This document shows, one piece after another, positions 17,142 to 24,798 of a stretch of 64,000 bases of DNA. The stretch's first letter is position 1. Each line of letters opens with the position of its first letter. The DNA is from Nitrosarchaeum sp. (GTDB lineage: Archaea; Thermoproteota; Nitrososphaeria; Nitrososphaerales; Nitrosopumilaceae). The position numbers and the translations under genes are program-made. The DNA lies in NCBI GenBank assembly GCA_023265135.1, contig JAHFUM010000001.1, positions 437,632 to 501,631 on the forward strand. The letters are read 5' to 3'. The notes under the pieces were generated by a model. That model was not told the DNA's origin. It saw only the letters and a list, made by a program, of their open reading frames with translations, and searched no databases.

Positions 17142-17630
17142 ATGGCTAGAATAAAACTCAAGCTTGGTGAGAATGAAATTGAGGTTGATTCTAGAGATTT
17201 CTACGTAGATAATCAAACTTTAGGTGAAATTATAACAAATATGTCAAATCACATACATGCAAATCAAGCAAAAATTGTCTATGAAAATAAAAATCAGGTT
17301 CTAAAATCAAGCGAGATAATACAATCTGACAAATATGGCCTAGAGTATTTGGATGATGCAGAAGCATATGAACCAGAATTCAATGAGCCAAAACCAATTA
17401 ACTCTGACGAAATTAAAGTAAAATTGAGAATCTTGGAAACCAGTAAATTCTTTGATTCCCCAAGAACAGTAACAGAAACCGTTCAACAATTAAGAGAATA
17501 TGGTTGGGGTGCTAGTCCTTTGGATGTATCAAAGGCTCTAGCAAAGATGGCATCTAATCGAGAAATTTTAAAAAATTCAATAGAAAGTAGAGCACATTAT
17601 TTTGTTCAAAATGCATTAATATCTAATTAA
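17142..17630 (+). CDS. Hypothetical protein with C-terminal winged-helix-like region
   Basis: A 162-residue cytoplasmic protein beginning MARIKLKLGENEIEVDSRDF; an ATG two codons upstream (17136) is also possible. The N-terminal half looks like a small beta-alpha domain (IEVDSRDFYVDNQTLGEII, QAKIVYENKNQVLKSSE). The C-terminal half (KVKLRILETSKFFDSPR, TVTETVQQLREYGWGASPLD, VSKALAKMASNREILKNS) resembles a winged helix. I know no function for it. It converges with the small zinc-ribbon gene and overlaps its end by 8 bases. Confidence 0.75.
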   Translation: MARIKLKLGENEIEVDSRDFYVDNQTLGEIITNMSNHIHANQAKIVYENKNQVLKSSEIIQSDKYGLEYLDDAEAYEPEFNEPKPINSDEIKVKLRILETSKFFDSPRTVTETVQQLREYGWGASPLDVSKALAKMASNREILKNSIESRAHYFVQNALISN

Positions 17631-17814
17631 CCTCATACTGACATTTTTTACAATTATTAAAGACATCACCCTCCAAATGATCAAAATGTGTATTACACTG
17701 ATTGCATGTATGATGCATATCAAAATATCCGTCTTTCTCAATTTGTCCTATTCTATTTGATTCAAGATTTGTACTTCCACATTTGATACAATGACATCCA
17801 CATTCAATTTTCAT
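17623..17814 (-). CDS. Small zinc-ribbon protein (63 aa)
   Basis: A 63-residue protein with four or more metal-binding Cys pairs: CGCHCIKCGS near the start, HTCNQCNTHFDH in the middle and NNCKKCQYE at the end. The arrangement could hold two zinc ions. The rest is polar with no membrane segment. Such zinc-ribbon microproteins often act as adaptors for RNA polymerase or other machinery, but there is no direct clue here. It diverges from another small Cys-containing protein at 17865. Confidence 0.7.
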   Translation of the reverse strand: MKIECGCHCIKCGSTNLESNRIGQIEKDGYFDMHHTCNQCNTHFDHLEGDVFNNCKKCQYEVN

Positions 17815-17833
17815 AATATAATCTCCAATAATC

Positions 17834-17842
17834 TATGTATAG
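17834..17842 (+). promoter_or_regulatory. Candidate TATA box for the gene at 17865
   Basis: The stretch TATGTATAG lies 23-31 bases before the TTG at 17865, the distance expected for a leaderless archaeal transcript. It supports TTG 17865 over the upstream ATG at 17835, which would fall within the promoter itself. Confidence 0.4.
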
Positions 17843-17864
17843 TTGTTTTTACATATACAAATCA

Positions 17865-18020
17865 TTGGGAAAGAAACGTGAAATCCCACTTGAGATTGAT
17901 GATCATTTCAAACTTTATGGAAAAGAACCTTGGGAAGTAGATTATGGAGAAAAATGTACTGTCTGCAATGCTCGAATTGATGAATATGGTTTGTGTTCTT
18001 GTGGTTCAGGTGGAGAATAA
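17865..18020 (+). CDS. Small zinc-binding-like protein (51 aa)
   Basis: From TTG 17865 the protein reads MGKKREIPLEIDDHFKLYG and ends with a four-cysteine site, CTVCNARIDEYGLCSCG (C-x2-C-x9-C-x-C), typical of a zinc ribbon or knuckle. An ATG at 17835 would add ten hydrophobic residues but overlaps the likely TATA box. The sequence YGKEPWEVDYGEKC between is conserved-looking. No known function; it may belong to the set of small zinc proteins clustered around 17.6-20.7 kb. Confidence 0.65.
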   Translation: MGKKREIPLEIDDHFKLYGKEPWEVDYGEKCTVCNARIDEYGLCSCGSGGE

Positions 18021-18100
18021 TCTTCCAATTATTTAATTAAAAAAGATTAAAAATTAATTTTGATACTTGCATTTTTGAGACATTAAATTATCTTAATATT

Positions 18101-19090
18101 TTACTTTTTATTATTTTGTGTTTCTCTAAAAATTACTGATGGTCTCTTTTTTCTTATAATAATTACTGTAATTACAAGTCCAATTAATACAATTACTCCA
18201 AGCAAGATATAGATAATAATATTTTGATTTAAATTCGGAAACAAAGGATTGTTTAGGTTATCAAGTTTTTCAGTACCATTAATTGTTGCATCGATGATTG
18301 ATATATTACCTGAATTCTCGGGTCTTATGTTAAGCCAAACATGTGTTCCATTATTGATGTATGAATGAAAAGGTATTTTCTTATCTCCCATGAATACATT
18401 GTATTTTTCTGGTAATAGTTGTACAGGAATTATTGCTGTTACAAATTGATTTTTTCCATTAACTTCAAAACTAAAACTTTTAGTTGATTGTTCAAAATTA
18501 AACTGATTTATTTCTGCAAATGTTCTTATTTCAATTGGAAATTCTTTATTCTCTAATTTTATATTTTTCAATATTCTTGGTTCATTAATGAAATACTCTA
18601 AAGTCATTTGACAACCATGGCATGTAATTCCATTTTTTTCACCTAAATATACCGGTTTATTATTTATAAAAATCAAATCTACTTCTTTAGGAATTATGAA
18701 AGATGTTGTTTCAAGATATCTAAAATCCCAAGTCCATACATTATCTTTTAGAAAAATAACATCTCCAAGATCATATTCTACAACTGTATTTTTTGGAGAT
18801 GGGTAAATCACAAGACTATCATTATTTCCAATAGTTCCAAATTGTTCCTCTTTTCCCACCTCATCTGTAACTTTTAGATTAGTTTTGGTTCCATTAATCA
18901 ATTCTATTTGTGTGGGTGAACTTGAGGAGACTATTACGTGCTTTACATGAATTTTATCTGATGAATTTATTATAACACTGACTGATTTTTGTACTGCTTT
19001 TTCCCCAATAGAAATTGCTTGAGCATTAACTATAGGAATTATTATCATAAATACTAAAATTGTATAAATAATAACTTGTTTTGAATTCAT
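18101..19090 (-). CDS. Secreted, C-terminally membrane-anchored protein (329 aa)
   Basis: An N-terminal signal peptide (VIIYTILVFMIIIPIVNAQA, residues 5-24) is followed by a beta-rich extracellular region and one C-terminal transmembrane helix (IIIYILLGVIVLIGLVITVI, about 288-310) with a basic cytoplasmic tail (RKKRP). The topology is that of a cell-surface protein. A lone CHGC motif (ITCHGCQM, about residue 157) could form a disulfide or bind metal. No domain is recognised. The cyclophilin gene ends one base upstream, so the pair is probably one operon, with folding help a possible link. Confidence 0.78.
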   Translation of the reverse strand: MNSKQVIIYTILVFMIIIPIVNAQAISIGEKAVQKSVSVIINSSDKIHVKHVIVSSSSPTQIELINGTKTNLKVTDEVGKEEQFGTIGNNDSLVIYPSPKNTVVEYDLGDVIFLKDNVWTWDFRYLETTSFIIPKEVDLIFINNKPVYLGEKNGITCHGCQMTLEYFINEPRILKNIKLENKEFPIEIRTFAEINQFNFEQSTKSFSFEVNGKNQFVTAIIPVQLLPEKYNVFMGDKKIPFHSYINNGTHVWLNIRPENSGNISIIDATINGTEKLDNLNNPLFPNLNQNIIIYILLGVIVLIGLVITVIIIRKKRPSVIFRETQNNKK

Positions 19091-19567
19091 TTATTCCACT
19101 TTAATATTAAGCATTTTTGTATCAACAAGGGGACAATCATTACGATCTCTTTGCAAATTTACAATTTTATCTGCTACATCCATTCCTTCTATTACCTCTC
19201 CAAATACAGTGTACTGTCTATCAAGAAATGTACTATCTGTTGTAACAATGAAAAATTGTGAGCCTGCACTATTTGGATCTTGTGCTCTAGCCATAGAAAC
19301 AATACCTCTATGATGAGATCTTGAACTAAATTCAGCCTTTATTGTATAACCTGGTCCTCCCATTCCCCAAGTATTCTTATTTCCACTTTTTGTATTTGGA
19401 TCACCACCCTGAATCATAAATCCAGGAATAACTCTATGAAAAAGTGTATCGTTATAGAACCCATCTCTTGCTAATTTCTCAAAATTTCTAACCGTTTCGG
19501 GTGCCAAATCAGGAAGCAATTTAAATACAATCTTTCCTAGATTAGTTTCAATAACTGCCGTACTCAA
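19091..19567 (-). CDS. Cyclophilin-type peptidyl-prolyl cis-trans isomerase
   Basis: A 158-residue single-domain cyclophilin that catalyses proline isomerisation during folding. The catalytic arginine is in FHRVIPGFMIQGGDP, followed by MARAQDPNSAGSQFFI and LDRQYTVFGEVIEGMD, all family signatures. No signal peptide, so it acts in the cytoplasm. Length is typical for prokaryotic cyclophilins. The surface-protein gene follows immediately on the same strand. Confidence 0.93.
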   Translation of the reverse strand: MSTAVIETNLGKIVFKLLPDLAPETVRNFEKLARDGFYNDTLFHRVIPGFMIQGGDPNTKSGNKNTWGMGGPGYTIKAEFSSRSHHRGIVSMARAQDPNSAGSQFFIVTTDSTFLDRQYTVFGEVIEGMDVADKIVNLQRDRNDCPLVDTKMLNIKVE

Positions 19568-19684
19568 CAGGGCTTATCAACCGTCTTATCATAAGAGTCT
19601 TTTTGTAATAAATATTCAAAATTTTTACGGTTAGTTATTCTAATTCGAAAAATTCATAATAATAAGTACGTTTTTCGTTAATAA

Positions 19685-19719
19685 AATAATTATTTAATTA
19701 CTGAATAATTATTTAATTA
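19685..19719. repeat. Tandem 16-bp direct repeat upstream of an HTH gene
   Basis: AATAATTATTTAATTA occurs twice, at 19685-19700 and 19704-19719, separated by CTG. Each copy is itself nearly palindromic (TAATTATTTAATTA). It lies about 95-130 bases before the start of the helix-turn-helix gene at 19813, within the 245-base intergenic region. It could be an operator pair, but low-complexity A+T DNA can produce such repeats by chance. Confidence 0.45.
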
Positions 19720-19782
19720 TAAAATATTCTCTAATTATTAACCATTAAACTAAAAATTAAACTATTTCAAAAAGTTATAGTC

Positions 19783-19789
19783 TTATATA
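19783..19789 (+). promoter_or_regulatory. TATA box for the HTH gene at 19813
   Basis: TTATATA lies 24-30 bases upstream of TTG 19813, the distance expected for an archaeal TATA box driving a leaderless mRNA. It sits downstream of the tandem 16-bp repeat, so a protein on those repeats would be positioned to act from upstream. Confidence 0.5.
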
Positions 19790-19812
19790 GAACAACTAAA
19801 ATTTAGTAATCG

Positions 19813-20037
19813 TTGAATCGTACAAACCAAAGCACGATCATTAAAGAAGCAATTAATTCTTATCTTGACAAAGGGGTAACTGACAAACAGGACATCTATA
19901 CCAAAGTCGTAGATGAACTGGGTGTTCCAAGACCTACTGTTAGAAGGGTCGCAAGAGATCTGAGAACTGAATTACTGCAAAAAATCCAGATCCTGCAATC
20001 AGATATGCCTAAAACATCTTCTGAAGAAGACGAATAA
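19813..20037 (+). CDS. Small helix-turn-helix protein (74 aa)
   Basis: A 74-residue protein starting with TTG 19813. The central part is a helix-turn-helix: DIYTKVVDELGVPRPTVRRVARDLRTELLQK, where VPRPTVRRVARDL is the likely recognition helix. The N-terminal helix STIIKEAINSYLDKG and an acidic tail (TSSEEDE) complete it. It resembles small archaeal DNA-binding regulators with one HTH. The long A+T-rich promoter region with a 16-bp tandem repeat may mean autoregulation. Targets unknown. Confidence 0.78.
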   Translation: MNRTNQSTIIKEAINSYLDKGVTDKQDIYTKVVDELGVPRPTVRRVARDLRTELLQKIQILQSDMPKTSSEEDE

Positions 20038-20121
20038 ACTAGCCTCTTTTTTCCTTTTTACTTAATATCGATTTTTAATATCAGCATTACTGTTATAAAC
20101 AATGAATTTTTCAAATAATTT

Positions 20122-20607
20122 ATGGGATATCTTGGAAACCATCTAGCAACTGTGGTTACTGGAGTCTTTGCGGCTGTACTTACAGGACTATGGCCTTATT
20201 TTGTAAATTTTGCACCTATTCTAAATTTTGTATTTGTAATAACTGTACCAATAACTTGGTTCCTAACTTTTATCTGTTGGATTTCTCAAAAGAGTACTGA
20301 TTACATGCATAAATCTGAAACCCATACAAGTCATAGTGAAAAAAAAAGCTTGAATAATTCACAAACAACTCAAATTTACACATCAGATGGAAAACAAGTT
20401 AGTTTAACTGAAATTAAAGTAGCACAAAACGAATTATTCGGAGAATTAAACAAACTCAAAGAAACAGTAAAACTAAAAGATAGTGAAATTGAAAGATTGA
20501 ATCAAAAAATTTCAAATTTACAAACTTTAGTTCAAATTGAATCATTAAAAACGGAACTTGCTAATCTTAAGATATTAGCATATGGAAATAAAACAAAAGA
20601 CAAATAG
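20122..20607 (+). CDS. Membrane-anchored coiled-coil protein (161 aa)
   Basis: Two hydrophobic segments at the N-terminus (LATVVTGVFAAVLTGLWPYF, residues 8-27, and FVFVITVPITWFLTFICWI, about 36-54) are followed by a Ser/His-rich linker and a long heptad-containing region (about 95-155: ELFGELNKLKETVKLKDSE, IERLNQKISNLQTLVQIES) predicted as a coiled coil. It is therefore probably a membrane-tethered oligomerising protein facing the cytoplasm. No family recognised; start ATG 20122. Confidence 0.7.
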   Translation: MGYLGNHLATVVTGVFAAVLTGLWPYFVNFAPILNFVFVITVPITWFLTFICWISQKSTDYMHKSETHTSHSEKKSLNNSQTTQIYTSDGKQVSLTEIKVAQNELFGELNKLKETVKLKDSEIERLNQKISNLQTLVQIESLKTELANLKILAYGNKTKDK

Positions 20608-20609
20608 AA

Positions 20610-20729
20610 TTAATCACTACAATGACAACATTCTATACCATGATTATTTTTACAACTTGGACAGCTAACGGCACCACCGTAATGACATTTACATGAACAT
20701 AGTTCTGTTGGATCTTTCCTCATATTCAT
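20610..20729 (-). CDS. Cysteine-rich microprotein (39 aa)
   Basis: A 39-codon frame from ATG 20729 (or the in-frame ATG 20723) to TAA 20610. It contains eight cysteines in three clusters: ELCSCKCHYGG, CPSCKNN and ECCHCSD, plus several histidines. The density and spacing (CxCxC, CxxC, CCxC) point to a compact zinc- or copper-binding fold, metallothionein-like or a tiny zinc ribbon. It is the convergent partner of the coiled-coil membrane gene, with 2 bases between stops. Being so short, only the non-random cysteine pattern argues for translation. Confidence 0.6.
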   Translation of the reverse strand: MNMRKDPTELCSCKCHYGGAVSCPSCKNNHGIECCHCSD

Positions 20730-20826
20730 TACTATGACTTCTACGTCATCTTAATATTTGACTCTTACAGTATTAACCTAAATGAACTGGAACAAATCTT
20801 TTAAACTAAATAAGGAAATTCCTACA

Positions 20827-21276
20827 ATGTTTAGAAACATTATGTTTTCTAGTCTTTTTGCATCAATATTATTCACTACAGCTTTAGCAAACACAAATTC
20901 TTTTGCTGAACCAATTGCATCACAAACAGAAATTACTCCAATTAACAGTTCAATGGGAATTGAAAAAACAATTCTTCAAATGTATATATCTAAAGATAAT
21001 AAACTACCGTGGGGGTTTGTTGAAGGGAAAATATCGAACCATGTTGCTGGGTATCCTGTAATTATTCAGATTTTTGATAATGATAAAATCATTACAGGAA
21101 ACAATGTAGGCGCTGTACACTTTGCACAAACTCCAGTAAATGAAGATGGCTCCTACGAATACAGATTTAGAGTACTTGATGCAAATCAAGGACAAATAAC
21201 GAAAATTTTTGATGGCAGTTATACTGTTAAAATATTCAAGGTAGTGTATCTACATCCTAATCTCAATGTAATTTAG
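20827..21276 (+). CDS. Exported protein with a beta-sandwich domain (149 aa)
   Basis: From ATG 20827 the protein has a signal peptide (IMFSSLFASILFTTALANTN, cleavage probably near SFA-EP). The mature part contains VEGKISNHVAGYPVIIQIFD, VGAVHFAQTPVNEDGSYEYRF and GSYTVKIFKV, a pattern of an immunoglobulin-like or carboxypeptidase-regulatory-like domain common in thaumarchaeal surface proteins. An upstream ATG at 20782 would add 15 residues; both starts have TATA-like sequences about 26 bases before. It ends after a single domain, so it is probably released or loosely attached. Confidence 0.7.
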   Translation: MFRNIMFSSLFASILFTTALANTNSFAEPIASQTEITPINSSMGIEKTILQMYISKDNKLPWGFVEGKISNHVAGYPVIIQIFDNDKIITGNNVGAVHFAQTPVNEDGSYEYRFRVLDANQGQITKIFDGSYTVKIFKVVYLHPNLNVI

Positions 21277-21659
21277 AAGCCATTTTCAATCTCTACTAAT
21301 CCTATTAATCTTTCCATGTCTTCATTTAAAATAGTAATTATCCTGAAATATTATTATAATTTAATGATTAATGTTTGTAAGTCAATAAATCTAATATTAG
21401 TTGTAACCAAAATCACCTTATTAGATACTTTACGTTTAGTTTTTTTATAATTGATATATTCAAACAGATTTTTCAGTGCTATTCTAAAAACCAAACAATT
21501 CAGTATAAGCATTTTTAAATTTAGTATATTAAAAAATATATTTCATTATTACTAGATACTTCCATTTTTTCATGTACTTTAAAATTATTGCAACTTACAT
21601 AATTCTGAACAGCAACTTTGAATTTAAGCTAAAATAATATTTTTTCAAAAATTAAAAAC
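21277..21659. other. A+T-rich intergenic region without a secure gene
   Basis: This stretch of 383 bases between the exported protein and tRNA-Arg holds no convincing gene. A 52-codon frame on the minus strand (21354-21512, opening MLILNCLVF) is the longest candidate, but it has no recognisable features and could be chance. Several oligo-T and oligo-A runs may act as terminators for the flanking genes. Confidence 0.5.
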
Positions 21660-21752
21660 GGGCTTGGAGGGCTTCGATCCCTCGACCTGTAACTTAGGAG
21701 GCTACTGCGCTATCCAAGTTTCGCGTCTAAAATGACTCTGCGCCACAAGCCC
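21660..21752 (-). tRNA. tRNA-Arg (anticodon CCT) with probable D-loop intron
   Basis: A 93-base tRNA gene on the minus strand. The acceptor stem is GGGCTTG/CAAGCCC, T-arm GAGGG-ATCGAAG-CCCTC, anticodon arm GTAGC-CTCCTAA-GTTAC giving anticodon CCT (Arg, AGG codon), and D-stem GCGC/GCGC. The D-loop would be 29 bases instead of about 11. Removing an 18-base intron (about 21720-21737) leaves a normal AGACTTGGATA loop. A relaxed bulge-helix arrangement is visible: CGC/GCG and GTC/GAC helices with AGA and AAA bulges. The exact splice sites are inferred. No CCA is encoded. Confidence 0.85.
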
Positions 21753-21776
21753 AGCAAAAAAAATGCTTGTAATTAT

Positions 21777-22517
21777 TTAAGCGTAATCAAGATTAGTTTT
21801 GATCATTTCTTGTATTTGATTCCATCCTGAATTCTTCGTATCTTGCCATTTCTCAAAATATACTACATCCTTAAGATCTAGTCTTGGAAGCCACCCTGCT
21901 GTTTCGAGATCTGGTCTTTGAGCAAATTCATCTACATAACCTAAACAAAGATATGCTATTGGAACCACATGTTCTGGTAATTCTAAAACTTCTTTGAGAG
22001 TATCATTTGAAAGAATACTTACCCAACCAAGTCCAATACCTTCTATTCTTGCAGAAAGCCACAGATTCTGAATAGCACAACATACACTGTACAATCCTGC
22101 CTCAGGAATACTTGATCTACCAATTACAAATGGACCGAACTTTGAAGGATCATACGTTACACACAGATTGACAGGAGACTCTAAAATTCCTTCGAGTTTA
22201 AATGCAAGATATTTTGTTCTCTTTGGTTCTTCAACTAATTTTGATGAACGATTCTTTTCTTCCTCAAAAGAATCTTTGATTTTCTGTTTTGTAATGATGT
22301 CTTTTATCAAAATAAAATTCCATGGTTGAGAAAAACCAACAGACGGAGCATGATGTGCAGCATTTAAAATTCTAGATAAAATATCATCTTTGATAGATCT
22401 TGAGGTAAAATGAGATCTGACATCTCTTCTTGAGTAAATTGCTTTATAGAAACCCTTTTTTTCTTCATCAGTAAATTCTTCTGTCAACCCTAAGATGTCT
22501 TTTTTCTTTTTATTCAA
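21777..22517 (-). CDS. bluB: 5,6-dimethylbenzimidazole synthase (nitroreductase family)
   Basis: A 246-residue flavin enzyme of the nitroreductase fold matching BluB, which cannibalises reduced FMN with oxygen to make the lower ligand of cobalamin. Family-specific blocks are FYKAIYSRRDVRSHF, ILNAAHHAPSVGFSQPWNFI and SIPEAGLYSVCCAIQNLWLSA, closely resembling BluB rather than general nitroreductases. The N-terminal 15 residues are lysine-rich and variable. With cobJ at 9.7 kb it supports cobalamin synthesis by this organism. It lies between two tRNA genes. Confidence 0.85.
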   Translation of the reverse strand: MNKKKKDILGLTEEFTDEEKKGFYKAIYSRRDVRSHFTSRSIKDDILSRILNAAHHAPSVGFSQPWNFILIKDIITKQKIKDSFEEEKNRSSKLVEEPKRTKYLAFKLEGILESPVNLCVTYDPSKFGPFVIGRSSIPEAGLYSVCCAIQNLWLSARIEGIGLGWVSILSNDTLKEVLELPEHVVPIAYLCLGYVDEFAQRPDLETAGWLPRLDLKDVVYFEKWQDTKNSGWNQIQEMIKTNLDYA

Positions 22518-22570
22518 TCCTTTCTATTCTTAAACATTAATAATGCCTGCACCTAATCTTTTACTTCAAC

Positions 22571-22644
22571 GGGCCGGTAGTCTAGCCGGTTAGGATACTG
22601 CCCCGACATGGCAGTGATCGTGAGTTCGAATCTCACTCGGCCCA
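22571..22644 (+). tRNA. tRNA-Val (anticodon GAC)
   Basis: A 74-base tRNA without intron. Acceptor GGGCCGG pairs with TCGGCCC plus discriminator A; D-arm GTCT-AGCCGGTTA-GGAT; anticodon arm CTGCC-CCGACAT-GGCAG, giving anticodon GAC (Val); T-arm GTGAG-TTCGAAT-CTCAC. Position 33 is C rather than the near-universal U. CCA is not encoded. An oligo-T run follows at once (22646-22650), a likely terminator. Confidence 0.93.
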
Positions 22645-22653
22645 CTTTTTAAC

Positions 22654-23148
22654 TTAAGTTGAAGACTTGAATTGTTTTTCAATTATACTCCAAGAAGTTT
22701 CTGTTGTTATGCTTCCCTCAGCACTAAAACTATTGATATTACCATTCAAAACTGCTTGATATGTTTCAGAATTAACATCTGCCTCTTTTAGAATGAATGT
22801 ATTTTTTAAAGGAATTTCAACTCCTGAATAAAACACTGCTCTACCAGGCATTGAAATATCTTCCGTGGAATACTGACCAGAACCTAATAACTTACCATCT
22901 CCATAAAGTTGATAACCAATAACTGGAACCGTGAATGTTTTCTCACTTGGATTCTTTACAAGAAAAGTAACTTCCAATTTAGCAACACTTTCAATTTTAT
23001 TAACATCTTTAACTTCGACTTTTAATAATTTAACTTCAACTTGTTGTAATTGTGGATTATCAAGACTAGCATACCATACAATTACACCCATCATTCCAAA
23101 TAACCCTGCAATTGCAACATAGACTATAGTTTTCTTTTGTAATCCCAA
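22654..23148 (-). CDS. Membrane-anchored LEA14/WHy-like protein
   Basis: Read from TTG 23148 (MGLQKKTIVYVAIAGLFGMM), the protein has one N-terminal transmembrane helix, residues about 7-26, then a beta-sandwich: VEVKLLKVEVKDVNKIES, AKLEVTFLVKNPSEKTFTV, VIGYQLYGDGKLLGSGQYS. The VTFLVKNPS motif and the following Y-Q-L-Y strand match the LEA14/WHy domain and recur in the protein at 51267 (VTFKLNNPNPS, MDYQLFETG). ATG 23232 would give a longer protein containing a CRRC motif and overlapping the divergent CopD-like gene. Role unknown. Confidence 0.72.
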   Translation of the reverse strand: MGLQKKTIVYVAIAGLFGMMGVIVWYASLDNPQLQQVEVKLLKVEVKDVNKIESVAKLEVTFLVKNPSEKTFTVPVIGYQLYGDGKLLGSGQYSTEDISMPGRAVFYSGVEIPLKNTFILKEADVNSETYQAVLNGNINSFSAEGSITTETSWSIIEKQFKSST

Positions 23149-23230
23149 TTCAATGATACCACATCGTCTACATCTAAAAAAGGTTGTCAAGATCCAAATA
23201 CATAATATTTGATCTGAAATATGAAATCTC

Positions 23231-23728
23231 ATGACTCCATTAGAACAAGCAATAATTTTATGGATTCATCTTCTTTCAGCTGCTATTTGGGTAGGTGGAT
23301 CCCTTTTTATTGGAATTATTTTTTCACCTCTTCTAAAATCAATGTTTGATTCTGTTGAACAAAGATTACAAATTATGATTAAAGTTGGTAAAAGATTCAA
23401 TAAAATTGCAGTTCCTTCATTAATAATTCTCATAAGCACTGGTTTATACAATTCACAAGCACTATTGAATAAACCTGATTTGTTATTTGCCACAAGTTAT
23501 GGTAATTTTCTTATCGTTAAGATCATTTTGGTCATTGCATTAATAATTACATATGTAATACATGTTAGAATCATCAGAAAAGATGTAGAAGACAAGATAA
23601 TATCCAAACAATTATCTCCTCATCAAATTCAAAAGTTAAGAAAAAAAATTATTATTCTTGGAGAAATTACAGTAGTTTTATCTGTGGCAATTCTATTTTT
23701 TGCATCTTTACTTGATGCTGGTGTTTGA
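23231..23728 (+). CDS. CopD-like four-helix membrane protein
   Basis: A 165-residue integral membrane protein with four helices: about residues 7-30 (IILWIHLLSAAIWVGGSLFI), 55-75, 88-112 (FLIVKIILVIALIITYVIHV) and 140-160. The first helix with WIHLLSAAIWVGG contains the histidine and the small-residue pattern of the CopD/DUF2269-like family of putative copper-resistance or haem-binding membrane proteins. Copper handling is plausible because ammonia oxidisers depend on copper enzymes, but the assignment stays at family level. Its end overlaps convergent rtcA by 21 bases. Confidence 0.72.
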   Translation: MTPLEQAIILWIHLLSAAIWVGGSLFIGIIFSPLLKSMFDSVEQRLQIMIKVGKRFNKIAVPSLIILISTGLYNSQALLNKPDLLFATSYGNFLIVKIILVIALIITYVIHVRIIRKDVEDKIISKQLSPHQIQKLRKKIIILGEITVVLSVAILFFASLLDAGV

Positions 23729-24733
23729 TACTCCTTCTATCCTAATCTCAAAACCATCACTTAATTTGCCTACACCATATTTACAGCCAGTAATTTTTGA
23801 AGTTACAAACAAATTTGTTTCTAAATGTTTTGAAATATTGTTAACTCTAAAAATTGTCATTTCATTAGTAAGACTTGCTGGTAAAACAAGCATATCTGCA
23901 AGACGTTCATCAACACCAAGATTATTTTCAGTAAATCTTTCTAGTTCTAAATTAAATTTCTCTGTTTTTTTATCAAAAATTGAATCAATTCCGATTATTG
24001 ATTCATCATCAATACTAAAAATCAATAAAGATGCCCCTGAATCTATTGCATTTTCTTCATTTATTTGTGTTTGAACAACAAATTTTCTTTCAATTAATTT
24101 TCTTTCAATATCTTTGACATGTTTTTTTATCAATTCATCTGGTAAATTAGAAAACGAACAAATTAGTTTTATATTATTTGTTTTTCTTTGTATCAAAGAA
24201 ATTGACTTTACATTTGATGGTAAAACATCTAGATTTACCTCTCCACCACCTTTTGGATAATAACCGCGTTTGATTAATTTGATTGAAAATTTAATTCCCA
24301 TTCTTGCATATGCTTCTCTTAAAACATATTGAGTATAATCAATTGTTGGGCTCCATAAAGTATCTGTACCGCCTTTGATTGTTAAATTTAATTTTTTTTG
24401 ACATATTGCTACTACTGGAATCAATACTTGTAGTATTAGAGATATACTTCCTGCCGTTCCAACATCTTCTATTAGATTACAACTTTTTACATTTCCTGGA
24501 ACAAATTTTAAACTTGTTGATCCTATTTTTGCTCCTTCTACGTCTGCATCACAAATTTTTTGTAGAATTTTTATCGCTGTAATATGTTGCTGTCTTAATC
24601 CTGAAATCTTTCTGTTTTTTCTAATATTTTCTATAATTATAGGCTGTTTTGTAATACATGATAATGTTATTGCGCTACGAATTATTTGGCCTCCCCCTTC
24701 ACCAAATTCCCCATTAATTTTTAGAAAATCCAT
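23708..24733 (-). CDS. rtcA: RNA 3'-terminal phosphate cyclase
   Basis: A 341-residue RtcA-type enzyme, converting RNA 3'-phosphate to a 2',3'-cyclic phosphate with ATP through an adenylylated histidine. The N-terminal GEFGEGGGQIIRSAITLSC is the family signature, GLRQQHITAIKIL follows, and KRGYYPKGGGEVNLDV plus VGVDERLADMLVLPASLTNE mark the C-terminal half with the candidate nucleophilic region. It is cytoplasmic and acts in RNA repair or processing. Start ATG 24733, divergent from nadM. Confidence 0.93.
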   Translation of the reverse strand: MDFLKINGEFGEGGGQIIRSAITLSCITKQPIIIENIRKNRKISGLRQQHITAIKILQKICDADVEGAKIGSTSLKFVPGNVKSCNLIEDVGTAGSISLILQVLIPVVAICQKKLNLTIKGGTDTLWSPTIDYTQYVLREAYARMGIKFSIKLIKRGYYPKGGGEVNLDVLPSNVKSISLIQRKTNNIKLICSFSNLPDELIKKHVKDIERKLIERKFVVQTQINEENAIDSGASLLIFSIDDESIIGIDSIFDKKTEKFNLELERFTENNLGVDERLADMLVLPASLTNEMTIFRVNNISKHLETNLFVTSKITGCKYGVGKLSDGFEIRIEGVSNTSIK

Positions 24734-24798
24734 CTGTTTCTTCTCATATTCAACACTTTATGATAGTTTTTTAAAAAGAAATTCTATTATCTTTTTGT

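Noticed and set aside
19568-19812. Replication origin in the A+T-rich gap
   Set aside because: There are repeats, but no ORB-like motifs or neighbouring cdc6/orc1 gene, so a regulatory reading is more likely.
21354-21512. 52-codon minus-strand frame in the intergenic region
   Set aside because: No paralogue, motif, promoter or conservation clue; a frame of this length is plausible by chance in A+T-rich DNA.
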